Below are positions 36,428 through 46,795 of a stretch of 61,631 nt of DNA, one piece after another (the stretch's first letter is position 1; each line of letters starts with the position of its first letter). The translations under genes were made by a program, and so were the position numbers. A model generated the notes under the pieces. It did no database searches and was not told where the DNA came from. It was given only the letters and a program-made list of their open reading frames with translations. The stretch comes from Bryobacterales bacterium (GTDB lineage Bacteria > Acidobacteriota > Terriglobia > Bryobacterales > Bryobacteraceae): assembly GCA_003142185.1 (NCBI GenBank), contig PLOR01000046.1:1-61631 (forward strand), read 5' to 3'.

Positions 36428-36886
36428 ATGCCGACACCTCGCGGCAATCCACCCTCTATCCCGCCGGATGCCCACTTTGCCGCCAAGCCTCGCAAGCCCC
36501 TCCCGCATGAGTTCGTGCTCGATGCGATTGCTGCGCTGTCGCCACGCACTAACCCTATGTTCGGCTGCCTCGCGGTCTACGTGGGGAACAAGATCGTCCT
36601 CATTTTGCGCGACAAGCGCGAACCGGATGCGGACAACGGGGTGTGGCTCGCCACTACCGAAGAGCATCACGAGAGCCTGCGCCGCGAATTCCCCAACATG
36701 CGGTCCATTCAGGTCTTCCGCAAGAAGGTGACGGGCTGGCAGGTGCTTCCGGCGGATGCGCCGGATTTCGAGGAGGCTGCGCTGCGCGCCTGCGAGCTCA
36801 TCGTCGCCAGGGATCCTCGCATCGGCAAGGTGCCGAAGCTGCGGCGGACCTCGGAATCGGCAGCGAAGGCACAGCGCAAGAAATAA
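36428..36886 (+). CDS. Uncharacterised protein, possible TfoX-N-like fold
   Basis: 152 aa from ATG 36428; a TTG at 36419 overlaps the previous stop. The region 'LPHEFVLDAIAALSPRTNPMF' followed by 'GCLAVYVGNKIVLILRDK' resembles the N-terminal TfoX domain pattern (helix, MFGxxxxYxxxKxxxL). The basic C-terminus (KLRRTSESAAKAQRKK) could bind nucleic acid. No function is assigned; the similarity is weak and by eye. Confidence 0.65.
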   Translation: MPTPRGNPPSIPPDAHFAAKPRKPLPHEFVLDAIAALSPRTNPMFGCLAVYVGNKIVLILRDKREPDADNGVWLATTEEHHESLRREFPNMRSIQVFRKKVTGWQVLPADAPDFEEAALRACELIVARDPRIGKVPKLRRTSESAAKAQRKK

Positions 36887-36902
36887 CTTCGCAGTTGCTG
36901 CC

Positions 36903-37016
36903 GTGGCGCACGCACTCGTGTCGTGCCGCGTCGAGACTCTTCTCGACGCCTCTGCGCCCTGAGGCAGCGGGCACCGGCAGGAGTGCCGACGCGGCATGCA
37001 GGATTGCGTGCGCCAC
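36903..37016. repeat. Inverted pair of REP-type hairpins (BIME-like)
   Basis: Unit 36903-36950 reads GTGGCGCACGCACTCGTGTC with a second stem GTCGAGA...TCTCGAC. Unit 36971-37016, in reverse, reads GTGGCGCACGCAATCCTGCA with stem GTCGGCA...TGCCGG. The two face each other across about 20 bases, the arrangement of a bacterial interspersed mosaic element. The second stems differ in sequence yet both still pair. Confidence 0.75.
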
Positions 37017-37182
37017 GATCGCATCCACCACGGGTGTACCTCGCCAGCTCTTGGTAATAGGCCCTCGTACCTCTTTGCCTCGACAGTGAACCACCGCTTG
37101 CGGGGCCATTGTCACTCTTAGGGGGTGACTCGGCAAATCGTCAAGATTTCCCGGCGCCCGTCCCACTGAATATGCGACGAAG

Positions 37183-37689
37183 ATGCCACCGCCCCAGGAA
37201 GGCAGGCTCTGTTTCGCGCAGCGCGCCGCGCTGCTCTTGTGGATTGCTGCGCAGGTGATGAATGCGAGCACATTGCCGGGCCAACCCGAAGGGCTCAGCC
37301 GCGCCTGGAAGCCAGGCACCGGGGTTCCGCCCATCGGCGACCAGCCAGCGCGAGCTTTCGCTCCGGCCGCCGCTGTGGAAACACTCAATTCCACGTTCCT
37401 CAACCGTGCGGCCAAACCGGAGTCTCCTGTCGAGTTGTGGCCCGATGCGAGGCCGTGGGCAGTCCATTTGCCTGCCGGCGAACAAAGCGACCCGTTGCGG
37501 GGCGTCGAGCCGCCGACCTGGATGTTACTGGGCGCCGCAACCGCGATGATGGCGACAACCAACAGCCGCCATCACCGCCGCCGCACATTCACAGGATGCC
37601 GCCACACGGCCGAAACGGCGGTCCCAACCAAAAAAGCCGCGCCCAACCCCTTGGTAGGGGGAGAGCGCGGCAGTCGAGTCCAGTGGTGA
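37183..37689 (+). CDS. Doubtful ORF with PEP-CTERM-like tail
   Basis: A 168-codon frame in the 866-base gap between the TfoX-like gene and groEL. Near its end it has 'GVEPPTWMLLGAATAMMA' followed by a basic cluster (RHHRRR), which looks like a PEP-CTERM sorting signal, and a hydrophobic start. However, no good ribosome binding site is present, and its last 15 codons coincide with the groEL terminator on the other strand. It is possibly a decayed exported protein; treat as unproven. Confidence 0.25.
   Translation: MPPPQEGRLCFAQRAALLLWIAAQVMNASTLPGQPEGLSRAWKPGTGVPPIGDQPARAFAPAAAVETLNSTFLNRAAKPESPVELWPDARPWAVHLPAGEQSDPLRGVEPPTWMLLGAATAMMATTNSRHHRRRTFTGCRHTAETAVPTKKAAPNPLVGGERGSRVQW
37630..37671 (-). 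terminator. Rho-independent terminator of groESL
   Basis: On the minus strand: stem GCCGCGC...GCGCGGC with inner CCCC/GGGG pairs and a short loop, followed by TTTTTT. It lies about 80 bases after the groEL stop, in the right orientation. Confidence 0.85.
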
Positions 37690-37752
37690 TTCCTAGCACC
37701 GCATACTGACCGCTCCCTTTGGTCGCGGCTCGGAAAGCGGCTGGAAAACCGC

Positions 37753-39393
<1,641 letters not shown>

Positions 39394-39714
39394 TTAGCTA
39401 GCTTTCTGCGCCACTTTGGGCGCGTCTTCGAGAACGGCCAGGACCTCATCCTCACGCAGGATGAGATAATCGTCGCCGACCGTCTTGGGAGCGTCGGTGC
39501 CGGAATACTTGCCGAACAGAATCCGGTCGCCGATCTGCACATCGAGCGGCACTACTTTGCCGTCGTCGAGGCGCTTGCCCTTCCCCACCGCCACTACCTC
39601 GCCCTCCTGGGGCTTCTCTTTGGCGCTGTCGGGGATGTACAGGCCGCCGACCTTCTGTTCCTTCTCTTCAATTCTCTTGACCACGATTCGATCATAAAGC
39701 GGACGAATTTTCAT
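39394..39714 (-). CDS. groES: Co-chaperonin GroES
   Basis: 106 aa from ATG 39714, with an excellent AGGAGG site (plus-strand CCTCCT just upstream). '[14 protein letters not shown]' and the mobile loop '[15 protein letters not shown]' are typical; the C-terminus has a short extension ([11 protein letters not shown]). Caps the GroEL chamber. A frame extending upstream to 39795 is not needed. Confidence 0.96.
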   Translation of the reverse strand: MKIRPLYDRIVVKRIEEKEQKVGGLYIPDSAKEKPQEGEVVAVGKGKRLDDGKVVPLDVQIGDRILFGKYSGTDAPKTVGDDYLILREDEVLAVLEDAPKVAQKAS

Positions 39715-39801
39715 CAAATTAAACCTCCTGTGAATGTTGATTACCAGGTAAACCGGTGGAACCCCGCTCGCAGTATTCCCGCGGAGATCCCTCATCTATT
39801 C

Positions 39802-39828
39802 TTAGCACACTCCACGCGAGAGTGACAA
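39802..39828 (-). promoter_or_regulatory. Degenerate CIRCE element upstream of groES
   Basis: TTAGCACAC-N9-GAGTGACAA, against the consensus TTAGCACTC-N9-GAGTGCTAA (14 of 18 positions). Spacing is exact. It lies about 90 bases upstream of the groES ATG, with an A+T-rich stretch (39840-39875) just beyond it that should hold the promoter. HrcA is the expected repressor. Confidence 0.6.
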
Positions 39829-39883
39829 GATTCTCTTGTAAACTGCTCTAAATTAGTTATTTATAGCACTTGACAAGAACTCG

Positions 39884-40390
39884 CTAAGATTTCCTTAGCG
39901 ACTCGAAGATGCCCAGCTCCCGGTTCTTTCGCACCTCGTCCCACGGGAAGCACCGCCCGTTCATCGCCACATAAACGCCGGGTGGCAGCGTTTGCGCGAA
40001 AGCCAGCGCGGTTCCCAGATTGAACAGGCCATCCGAGCTGCCGAACGTGTATGGCACCATAGCGCCGGTAAGCACGATCGTCTTGTGCCCGAACCTGGGC
40101 CCCAATACTGCCGCGGTCCGCTCCATGGTGTCGGTGCCATGCGTGATCACGATGCGATCTTCTTCGGCCTCCTGGCAGCGCATAGCGATCAACTCCCGGT
40201 CGCGATCGCTCATCTCGAGACTGTCGACCATCATCAGGCTCTCGATCGCCACATCCAGATGGCAGCGCCCCAGCCGCAGCATGTCGGCCAGGTGCGTCCG
40301 CTGAAAGAGAAGCTGGCCGGTGAGTTCGTCGTACTCTTTGTCGAAGGTGCCGCCGGTGGCGAACACGCGGATGCGGCTGTTATCGGACAT
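39884..40390 (-). CDS. Short asparaginase-domain protein
   Basis: 168 aa from ATG 40390. It has the two catalytic-Thr regions of asparaginases: 'RVFATGGTFDKEYDE' at the N-terminus and 'VITHGTDTMERTA' near residue 84. Only the N-terminal domain is present; type I/II asparaginases are about 330 aa. Such one-domain forms exist as a small family, so this need not be a truncation. L-asparagine or another amide could be the substrate; activity is uncertain without the second domain, which normally completes the dimer active site. Confidence 0.75.
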   Translation of the reverse strand: MSDNSRIRVFATGGTFDKEYDELTGQLLFQRTHLADMLRLGRCHLDVAIESLMMVDSLEMSDRDRELIAMRCQEAEEDRIVITHGTDTMERTAAVLGPRFGHKTIVLTGAMVPYTFGSSDGLFNLGTALAFAQTLPPGVYVAMNGRCFPWDEVRKNRELGIFESLRKS

Positions 40391-40430
40391 GGGCGAACCC
40401 GCTCGATGACGTTGGCGGTTTAGTGGATGG

Positions 40431-40502
40431 AGCGGGGTACGGGATTCGAACCCGTGTAAATCAGCTTGGAAGGCTGACGCCCAACCACTAGGCCAACCCC
40501 GC
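40431..40502 (-). tRNA. tRNA-Gly (anticodon TCC)
   Basis: 72 nt on the minus strand. Acceptor GCGGGGT pairs with ACCCCGC, followed by discriminator T. The anticodon arm is TCAGC-CTTCCAA-GCTGA, giving anticodon TCC. The T arm carries GGTTCGAATCC. CCA is not encoded. All stems close. Confidence 0.95.
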
Positions 40503-41085
40503 AACCGCGACGCGTCAAGCAAGCGGCAATATCCAATCTAACACAGTCAAACGCGCCCTCGGTTTCACCCAGGCGCATCGCGCGCGCGACATGAAAACGC
40601 CAGGGTTTTGGATGCTGCAGAGGGTCGCCGGCATCCGCGCCCAGCGGCAAGAAAAGCCGAGAGGACTCTCGGCTCAGCCACCTTTTGAGGAACTGCCTTC
40701 AAGTTGTTGATAATGCGTGGCTTAAATAGGTTGCTCGCGCAAGAAGTTTGCCGACTCGGAGCCCGCAGTTCCTCGTCCGTATGGCCCGGCGGCCACGCGG
40801 GCACTACGCTTGACAGCCTGCGCCTTAAGCTTCTACATTTCCGCCGTGTGGGGGACATGATTAGGTGTGTATCAGGGCACGGCTTCCAGCCGTGCCGCGG
40901 GAACACAGTAAGGAATCGGGCTTCAGCCCCTGGTCATGGCGAACCTGTGACAGCTTGCGGTTGTCGGCTCGTGGGCACTTCGAGCCGCACAATTGGCCAG
41001 GCGAGGCGTCGCCGAACGCTCAGGAAATGGAGAAACTCCAGAAGCCTGGCTTGACAGCCCGCGCCACGGCTTATGCTGCGCGAAC
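40503..41085. repeat. Intergenic region with family S palindrome and REP units
   Basis: Contains a REP-like stem at about 40650-40683 (AGCCGAGAGGACTCTCGGCT), an inverted family S copy at 40868-40899 (GTATCAGGGCACGGCTTCCA, then GCCGTGCC) and a REP end at 41033-41074 (minus strand GTGGCGCGGGCTGTCAAGCC). No gene is seen in these 583 bases. Confidence 0.6.
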
Positions 41086-41685
41086 TTACAGGTCGATTCC
41101 CGCGCTGGCCAGCGTATTGGTGATGATCGACATCGGGTCCGTCGATTGGCTGAGACCCGCGGCGGTGGACTGGTAGCTGGCAATCAGTTGGCTCATCAGG
41201 TCGCTCGTCGCGCTGCTCGCCGAACTGTCCGTCGAGTTGCTGGAAGATGGGTCGGTCGGATCGGTGCCGCCGGAGCCGCCGTGACAGTGGTGGCCGTGGT
41301 GGCCATGGCTTTGCGCCGCCTGCGCCAAATCCTGGATATTCGGAAGCGTGTTGTTTTGCGAGGCGTTGGTGAAATCCGTGGCCAGTTGGTTCAGCGTGGT
41401 GGCGGCCGTGGTGTTGCCGTTGGCCGTCGCCGTATTGGCGGCGGTCGTGAGATTGGTGGCGATTTGCTGCGTAACTTGCTGGTACTGGGTCGGGTTCGAC
41501 TGCTGAAGCTGCTGCAAAGTGCTCAGCATCTCCGCAAAGGGTGAAAGTTGGTTGATGTCCGCCGTCTGGGAGACGGACGAGGCGCTGCTACTGGTGGTGT
41601 TGCCGGTCGACTGATTGGCCAGAATGTTGCCAACCAGCGACTGGACATAACCACTGGCGATGTTGGAAAGCGAACCGATGCTCAT
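41086..41685 (-). CDS. Gln/Ser/Thr-rich protein with a His-rich patch
   Basis: 199 aa from ATG 41685. Low-complexity helical protein rich in Gln, Asn, Thr and Ser, with a central 'HGHHGHHCHGG' patch (about residues 128-138) that could bind Ni/Zn/Cu. The patch is followed by a Ser/Asp-rich linker (PTDPSSSNSTDSSASS). Its C-terminal segment 'SDLMSQLIASYQSTAAGLS' is again helical. No signal peptide is clear. Of unknown function; similar short 'hypothetical' proteins occur in acidobacteria. Confidence 0.65.
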   Translation of the reverse strand: MSIGSLSNIASGYVQSLVGNILANQSTGNTTSSSASSVSQTADINQLSPFAEMLSTLQQLQQSNPTQYQQVTQQIATNLTTAANTATANGNTTAATTLNQLATDFTNASQNNTLPNIQDLAQAAQSHGHHGHHCHGGSGGTDPTDPSSSNSTDSSASSATSDLMSQLIASYQSTAAGLSQSTDPMSIITNTLASAGIDL

Positions 41686-41799
41686 GCCGACTGTCTTTGC
41701 AGCTTGGATACCGCTCGCGAAGTTGCGCGAAATCAATACAGTAGCTTCGGCCGCCCGGGCCAAAGTTTTGCCGCGGCCCAGGCGCGCGGCAAGATTTGG

Positions 41800-44097
41800 T
41801 CAATCTGCTTTCGATGCGTCGCCGAGCGCGTCCGCACCGTCCGTCTCCCGGCGCCTTTGCATCACGACGGCAGCCACCAACCCCACCAGCGTGAATGCGA
41901 AGCCGAAGTAGACCGAAAACGGGCGGTAGCGCATCGCGACCGTGTGCTTGCCCGCATTCACCACCACGCCGCGGATCACCGTGTTGACCTTCCAGATTTC
42001 GGCCGGCCGGCCGTCCACCTCGGCGCGCCAGCCGGGGTACCAGTTGTCGCTGACGATGAGCAGCCCCTTGCATGCCATCTCGACATTGACCCACACCTGG
42101 GAGGGCTTCTCGCCGATCCATAGGACCTTGTCGGCGCCGCCGCACGTATCGAGCGCCGGCTTGGAACGTACCGTCAGCGCCGTGGCGCGCAGATCGAAGG
42201 GCCAGTTGTTCATCATGTCGGCGCCGCTCGACTCATTGGGCGCCACCACGATCTGGTGCACCGTCCAGGCGCGCGGGAAAGCATCGGGATTGTACCAGAG
42301 CTTGATCCCGGTTTTGCCGGTGATCATCTCTTGCAGTCCGCCACGGGTCGGCGTGCGGCTGGCCACGTAGTTCAAGCCGTACATGCGGCCGATGCGGTCG
42401 CCCCACCAGCCGCCCAGCTCGGAAGTCGCGGTCAGCATACTGGCGCCATAGGTGTGGTCCACATCCATGCGGTACCAGTCCCCGAAGTTGAAGGCGATAT
42501 CCTTCTCGTTGACCTCGACGCGGTTGCGGTCGCGTCGGGTGCGGAGCCAGGTTGCGAGATCCTGCGTGTCGGCCAAGGCATTCACCATCGCCATGCGGCC
42601 CGAATCGTGGGAATCGTGTACGTGCGCGAAGCTCCAACCCACTTCGTTTCCTTGTTCGACGATCAGTAACAGTCCCAGCAGCGCCAGCGCCCACTGGCGG
42701 GAGAGATATCCGCGGCTCCATGCCTGGTAAAGCCCAGCCAGAAGCAGCGCGATGAGCGCGATCATGCCGGGCCGCGGGTCGCCATCCAGAATTGCGCTGT
42801 TGATCGCCGGCTTCAGGTAGGTCAACAGCATAAACAGGCCGAACGTGCCGCCGCCAAACCACACCAGGGCCTTCGCGATCTTGAGCTCGCGCCGCGGCTC
42901 GGGACTGGCGAACAGCGTCTCCGCGCCCAATGCCGCCAGGGCAGCCACCGCAAATTGGAACAAGAACAGAGCCACCATTGGTTCGCGAGTCTTCTCTACC
43001 AGCGGAACAAACACGTAGAGCAGCCCGTATGGGGCGCAGAACCGTGCCATGGCATAGAGGAGGCCGAAAATGGCGATCAGCACAAACATCCGCACTTCGC
43101 GCCGGCGAAATGCGCCGAGAATGGCGATGGCGGCCAGGCTCAGCCCCACCGTTCCCACGAAGGGATCGGAGAACATGCCGTTGCCGCCCGGCATCACGAG
43201 GTGAAGCAACTCGTTGGGTTTTACACTGAACTGCTCGTGCTCCGGAAAAGGGACCCGCTCCTTCCAGGTAAGCGCCGTGGTGGCGGTCCACCGCTTCGAC
43301 AGCTTGCCGTACTCGATCGCCGGCAACACCTGGACGGCACTCACCAATACCATGACTCCGAATAAGACCGCCATGCGCAACAGGGTTTGCCGGCGATGGG
43401 CGCGCGAGAGAAGCGATGGCAGCGCGACGCCCGCCACCGCCAGGCTCAGGATCACCGGCGGTTCGTGGTGGCCGCAGAGCCAGGAGACGCCCAGCAGCGC
43501 ACCCGCCCAGGCGGCGCTTTTCAGCGGCGTGCGCCCGCGCAGCGCTCGCAGCAGAAACAGGAATACGAGTGGAGCGAAGATGGCGGGAGTCAGGTGATGC
43601 GGCCACTCCGTATTGCCATAGAAACCCATGGTGGCGAATAGGATTGCGCCCACCACGGAAGGCCCGGGCGAACAGCGCAGGTCGCGAAAGAGCCAGTACG
43701 CGAACAGCGCGGCCAGGCAGTGGATCGAGACGTACCAGAGATGCACATAAAAGAATTGGATTTGGCCTTGGTGCAGTGGGGCCAGTGCCAGCAAAAACGT
43801 GAACGGGCTGACGGCGCTCGGCTCGACCTGGCCGACCGGAGGCTGCCCAAACCACTCATACGGATTCCATAGCAGCACCGACCAATGTCGAATGGCGAAA
43901 ACCTCGGCTTCGAGCCTGGGCACCACCATGTTCGCCAGATCCATGCTCGCCAGAAAAGTGTACTGCTTGGTGAGGACGAGTTTCCAGAAAACCGCCACCA
44001 CGCCAGCCACCGCCAACAGGGGCGGCCAAAGGCGGGGCCACGTGCGCCTGGCCCACTTACCCGCTTCAGCCACACGTTCGGAAGTTGGGGTCGTCAT
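41800..44097 (-). CDS. YfhO-type multi-pass membrane protein (1)
   Basis: 765 aa from ATG 44097, preceded by GGAG. About 12-13 hydrophobic helices make up the first ~460 residues, and a C-terminal periplasmic domain ends in 'WYPGWRAEVDGRPAEI', 'VVVNAGKHTVAMRYRP' and a last helix. This is the YfhO layout, a GT-C-like fold in which the first loop holds acidic residues that may bind a lipid-linked sugar ('LASMDLANMVVPRLE'). YfhO proteins modify lipoteichoic acid or other glycans in Firmicutes; the acceptor in this organism is unknown. It lies 38 bases downstream of a second YfhO-type gene, so probably an operon. Confidence 0.85.
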   Translation of the reverse strand: MTTPTSERVAEAGKWARRTWPRLWPPLLAVAGVVAVFWKLVLTKQYTFLASMDLANMVVPRLEAEVFAIRHWSVLLWNPYEWFGQPPVGQVEPSAVSPFTFLLALAPLHQGQIQFFYVHLWYVSIHCLAALFAYWLFRDLRCSPGPSVVGAILFATMGFYGNTEWPHHLTPAIFAPLVFLFLLRALRGRTPLKSAAWAGALLGVSWLCGHHEPPVILSLAVAGVALPSLLSRAHRRQTLLRMAVLFGVMVLVSAVQVLPAIEYGKLSKRWTATTALTWKERVPFPEHEQFSVKPNELLHLVMPGGNGMFSDPFVGTVGLSLAAIAILGAFRRREVRMFVLIAIFGLLYAMARFCAPYGLLYVFVPLVEKTREPMVALFLFQFAVAALAALGAETLFASPEPRRELKIAKALVWFGGGTFGLFMLLTYLKPAINSAILDGDPRPGMIALIALLLAGLYQAWSRGYLSRQWALALLGLLLIVEQGNEVGWSFAHVHDSHDSGRMAMVNALADTQDLATWLRTRRDRNRVEVNEKDIAFNFGDWYRMDVDHTYGASMLTATSELGGWWGDRIGRMYGLNYVASRTPTRGGLQEMITGKTGIKLWYNPDAFPRAWTVHQIVVAPNESSGADMMNNWPFDLRATALTVRSKPALDTCGGADKVLWIGEKPSQVWVNVEMACKGLLIVSDNWYPGWRAEVDGRPAEIWKVNTVIRGVVVNAGKHTVAMRYRPFSVYFGFAFTLVGLVAAVVMQRRRETDGADALGDASKAD

Positions 44098-44135
44098 CTC
44101 CAAGTACTCCAGCTTAGTCTCGCTTGGCCGCCACT

Positions 44136-46292
44136 TCAACCGAGGCGGCTGTGGCCGTGGGGGTAAGGCCGCCTGATTAGCGGCCATGCGGCCAGCGCGC
44201 ACAACAGAAGCGCGGCCGCCAGCGAGATAGCGAGCGATAGGGGCAGAATCGCCGGTTGAAACCGCATCGCGACTTCGTGAGCGCCGGCCGGGACCACCAG
44301 GCCGCGGAACGCAATGTCGGTTCGAACAATCTCGACGGGAGCGCCGTCAACCCAGGCGCGCCATCCCGGATAGAAGCTCTCCGCCAGCACCAGAAACGCC
44401 GCTTGTGGAGTCCGAACCGAAAGGCGGAGCGAGTCCGCCTGGTAATCGATTACCTGGACTACCCCGGCGTCTCCGCCGGCAGCCGCACTTAGGCCAGTTA
44501 CCGGCTGGCTGGTCACGGCAGTATCGCGGAAACTTACCAACTGGCGCCCCACTAACTCCCTGACTTCCAGGTCCGATGTTACGCGCTGGACCTTGTTCAC
44601 CAGGAAGAACCGTGGCATCACCGACAGGTTCTCAAACAGCTCCAGGCCCAGCGGCAGGCTTTCCACGCTGCGGAACCGGGGCAGCGTGCGCAGGCGCTCG
44701 GCAGCTTTTTGACTGGCGATCAGATACTTCACATTCATCGGATCGAGCGCCGGCGAATCGAGGTTTTCGATTGGATAATACCAGCCCCAGCGGTCACCCG
44801 GATGGAGAAACAGGCGCAACTGGATGATGTGCTCCAATGCCATGGGGCTCGAGCCGTTAGCGGTCGGCACCTCGATCACAGGCCCGCTGGTGGCCCAGTC
44901 GGCGCCGCCATCCACGGCATCGATTCGTGTCGGCGGATAGTCGCGATTGGCATAGCGCCGAACCTCGTTGAGCAGTTCGGGGCTGCCTTCGAAGGCCGTG
45001 CTCGTCACGCCCGGTTCATCCTTGACCGAAGCGCAGTTCATGGGGCGCCCCGATCCAACCAGAAACAGGTCGACGGCAATCACGGCTCCAATCGCCAGGC
45101 GGGCGGCGTTGGCGACCCGAAGCGAATCCAGGCCAATCGCCGCTAACCCGGCGAGGCCCAGACTTACAATGCCGTATGTGTATTCCGGGTGGATGCCGAG
45201 TCTGACTTTCTCGGGCAGGATAGGATAAATCAATCTCCAGATGGCAGTGTGTTCTCCCAACATAAAGAGGATGCCGAACAGAACTATCAATCCGAGCGAC
45301 ATTGCGTATCGATTGCGCCATTGAGTCAGACCGTAGATAGCCAGCGCTAACCCGGCAAGACTGACATAAAGATAGAGGAAAGTCGGGTCGCCTGGGCCGT
45401 GAAATCGGCTCATCTCGAAGATATGATAATGATCGGGTGAGACCAACGAAACCAGGCTTTCCCAATGCAGGCCGCCGCCTTTTCCGAGCCAGTCCGCCCG
45501 GTACCTGGCGACGCTATGTTCGGTAAGTTGCGCGGCGGGCAGGAATTCGACCGCAGCTAGTGCAAGGCCCAGCAAGCAGCCGCACGCCGCGCCGATCAAT
45601 AGCCGGGGCCGCGCCAACCGCATCAGGATGAGAACCGCAGCCAGCGCTGCCGTGGATGCGAAGACGGCAAACGTAGCCGCAGGGGCGCCCCCCAGGACGG
45701 ACATACCCAGCGCGGCCGCCAGTGCCGCCAGCCACGCCGGCCGGAATTCCTGGCGCAGCTTGACAACGGCCAGCCAGGCGAGCGGCATCCACGCCACCGC
45801 CATCATAGTTCCGATGTGTTCGGCGCGCGAAGCGAAATATCCGCCGGTTTGAAACATGACGGCGCCGGTCCAGGCGGGGATCTTGCCGGCGCCGAAGTTC
45901 CGGAAGAGGTGGTACGCAACAATGCCCGCCGCCCACACCTGCAAGACTACGGCCCATTCGAGGAGCATGGGCAGGCTGTCAGCCGAGGTGCGGCTGGCGA
46001 TGAATGCGGCGGCGAGAATCAGTGGCTGGAAGAAGCATGCCTCGATGTTGGCGAAGACAGGGTAGCCGCAATAGCTGAACGGGTTCCAAAGCGGGAAGTG
46101 GCCCTGATGGAGTTGGTCCATCAGGAACGTGAGCATGGGCAGTTGGACGCCGCGGAAGTCCCAGGGAAAAAGATAGGCGGCGCTGAACAGAGGCTTATGG
46201 AAGAAGAGGGCCACGTCCGCCAGAAGCGACGCATAGACGAGCGCGGCAATGCGCTTCGCGCGCGGTTGCGGAGGGTGGGATTCGGCGGCCAC
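44136..46292 (-). CDS. YfhO-type multi-pass membrane protein (2)
   Basis: About 718 aa if started at GTG 46292; the frame is open to 46415, but the extra ~40 residues are not protein-like. Same plan as the neighbouring protein: N-terminal 'FPWDFRGVQLPMLTFLMDQL' loop, about a dozen helices, then a periplasmic domain with 'FYPGWRAWVDGAPVEIV', 'VVPAGAHEVAMRFQPA' and a C-terminal helix. The two paralogues share little sequence outside these motifs, so the duplication is old. Probably a glycosyltransferase-like or lipid-linked-sugar enzyme of the inner membrane. Confidence 0.82.
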   Translation of the reverse strand: MAAESHPPQPRAKRIAALVYASLLADVALFFHKPLFSAAYLFPWDFRGVQLPMLTFLMDQLHQGHFPLWNPFSYCGYPVFANIEACFFQPLILAAAFIASRTSADSLPMLLEWAVVLQVWAAGIVAYHLFRNFGAGKIPAWTGAVMFQTGGYFASRAEHIGTMMAVAWMPLAWLAVVKLRQEFRPAWLAALAAALGMSVLGGAPAATFAVFASTAALAAVLILMRLARPRLLIGAACGCLLGLALAAVEFLPAAQLTEHSVARYRADWLGKGGGLHWESLVSLVSPDHYHIFEMSRFHGPGDPTFLYLYVSLAGLALAIYGLTQWRNRYAMSLGLIVLFGILFMLGEHTAIWRLIYPILPEKVRLGIHPEYTYGIVSLGLAGLAAIGLDSLRVANAARLAIGAVIAVDLFLVGSGRPMNCASVKDEPGVTSTAFEGSPELLNEVRRYANRDYPPTRIDAVDGGADWATSGPVIEVPTANGSSPMALEHIIQLRLFLHPGDRWGWYYPIENLDSPALDPMNVKYLIASQKAAERLRTLPRFRSVESLPLGLELFENLSVMPRFFLVNKVQRVTSDLEVRELVGRQLVSFRDTAVTSQPVTGLSAAAGGDAGVVQVIDYQADSLRLSVRTPQAAFLVLAESFYPGWRAWVDGAPVEIVRTDIAFRGLVVPAGAHEVAMRFQPAILPLSLAISLAAALLLCALAAWPLIRRPYPHGHSRLG

Positions 46293-46419
46293 AAAGCTAT
46301 TCTCGCTCGCCGCGCCGGAGTTTGCTCGGGAGGCGGCGCGCCGCGGCAGCCAGGTGTACCGATTTCGGGAGGGTGTGCGACATGGAAGCCTAGAGCAGGC
46401 GGCCGCCGGGTCCATAGAG

Positions 46420-46477
46420 CCAGAAACTCACTTGAGCGGCTGCAAGTGGAATCAACAGCTTGCAGGTGAGTTTCTGG
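46420..46477. repeat. Large imperfect palindrome upstream of YfhO gene
   Basis: Outer arms CCAGAAACTCAC / GTGAGTTTCTGG pair over 12 bases. Inner arms CTGCAAG / CTTGCAG add 7 more, leaving one 8-base bulge and a short loop. It lies about 130 bases upstream of the YfhO-type start and could be an operator, an attenuator or a further mobile palindrome. Confidence 0.7.
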
Positions 46478-46500
46478 AGAGTTGGAACTCGGCGGCTGGC

Positions 46501-46647
46501 TTTGTATCAGGGCACCGGCTTCAGCCGTGCCGCAACACATCGGTAGCCAAAGGCTTTAGCCTCTGAGGGTTTTCTGCGGGCGCAGGGGCTGAAGCCCAAA
46601 CCTTTCTCGCGATCCTTCGGCACGGCTGAAGCCGTGCCCTGATACAA
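46501..46647. repeat. Two inverted family S palindromes
   Basis: 46501-46533 reads TTTGTATCAGGGCACCGGCT plus TCAGCCGTGCCG; 46618-46647 is the reverse orientation, CGGCACGGCTGAAGCCGTGC then CCTGATACAA. Between them, 'GCTTTAGCCTC' and 'GGCTGAAGCC' cores recur, so the block is a mosaic of the same palindrome. Confidence 0.7.
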
Positions 46648-46760
46648 GGCCTCCTGAAAGAGAGAAGCCGTGCGTACCCCTACGTTCGGATTCGTGCGAA
46701 CTCACCAGGAATCGAGAGTTTCGCCATTTCTGTGTCGCACACCCATTTCGGGATCCTCAT

Positions 46761-46789
46761 TGGAGAATGCCGCGTCACGGCCTTATAAT
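46761..46789 (+). promoter_or_regulatory. Candidate sigma-70 promoter of GT87 gene 1
   Basis: TATAAT at 46784-46789 with a TGGAGA box 17 bases upstream. The -10 box ends only 6 bases before the GTG start, so a transcript from it would be nearly leaderless unless translation starts further in. Confidence 0.45.
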
Positions 46790-46795
46790 TTGGGA

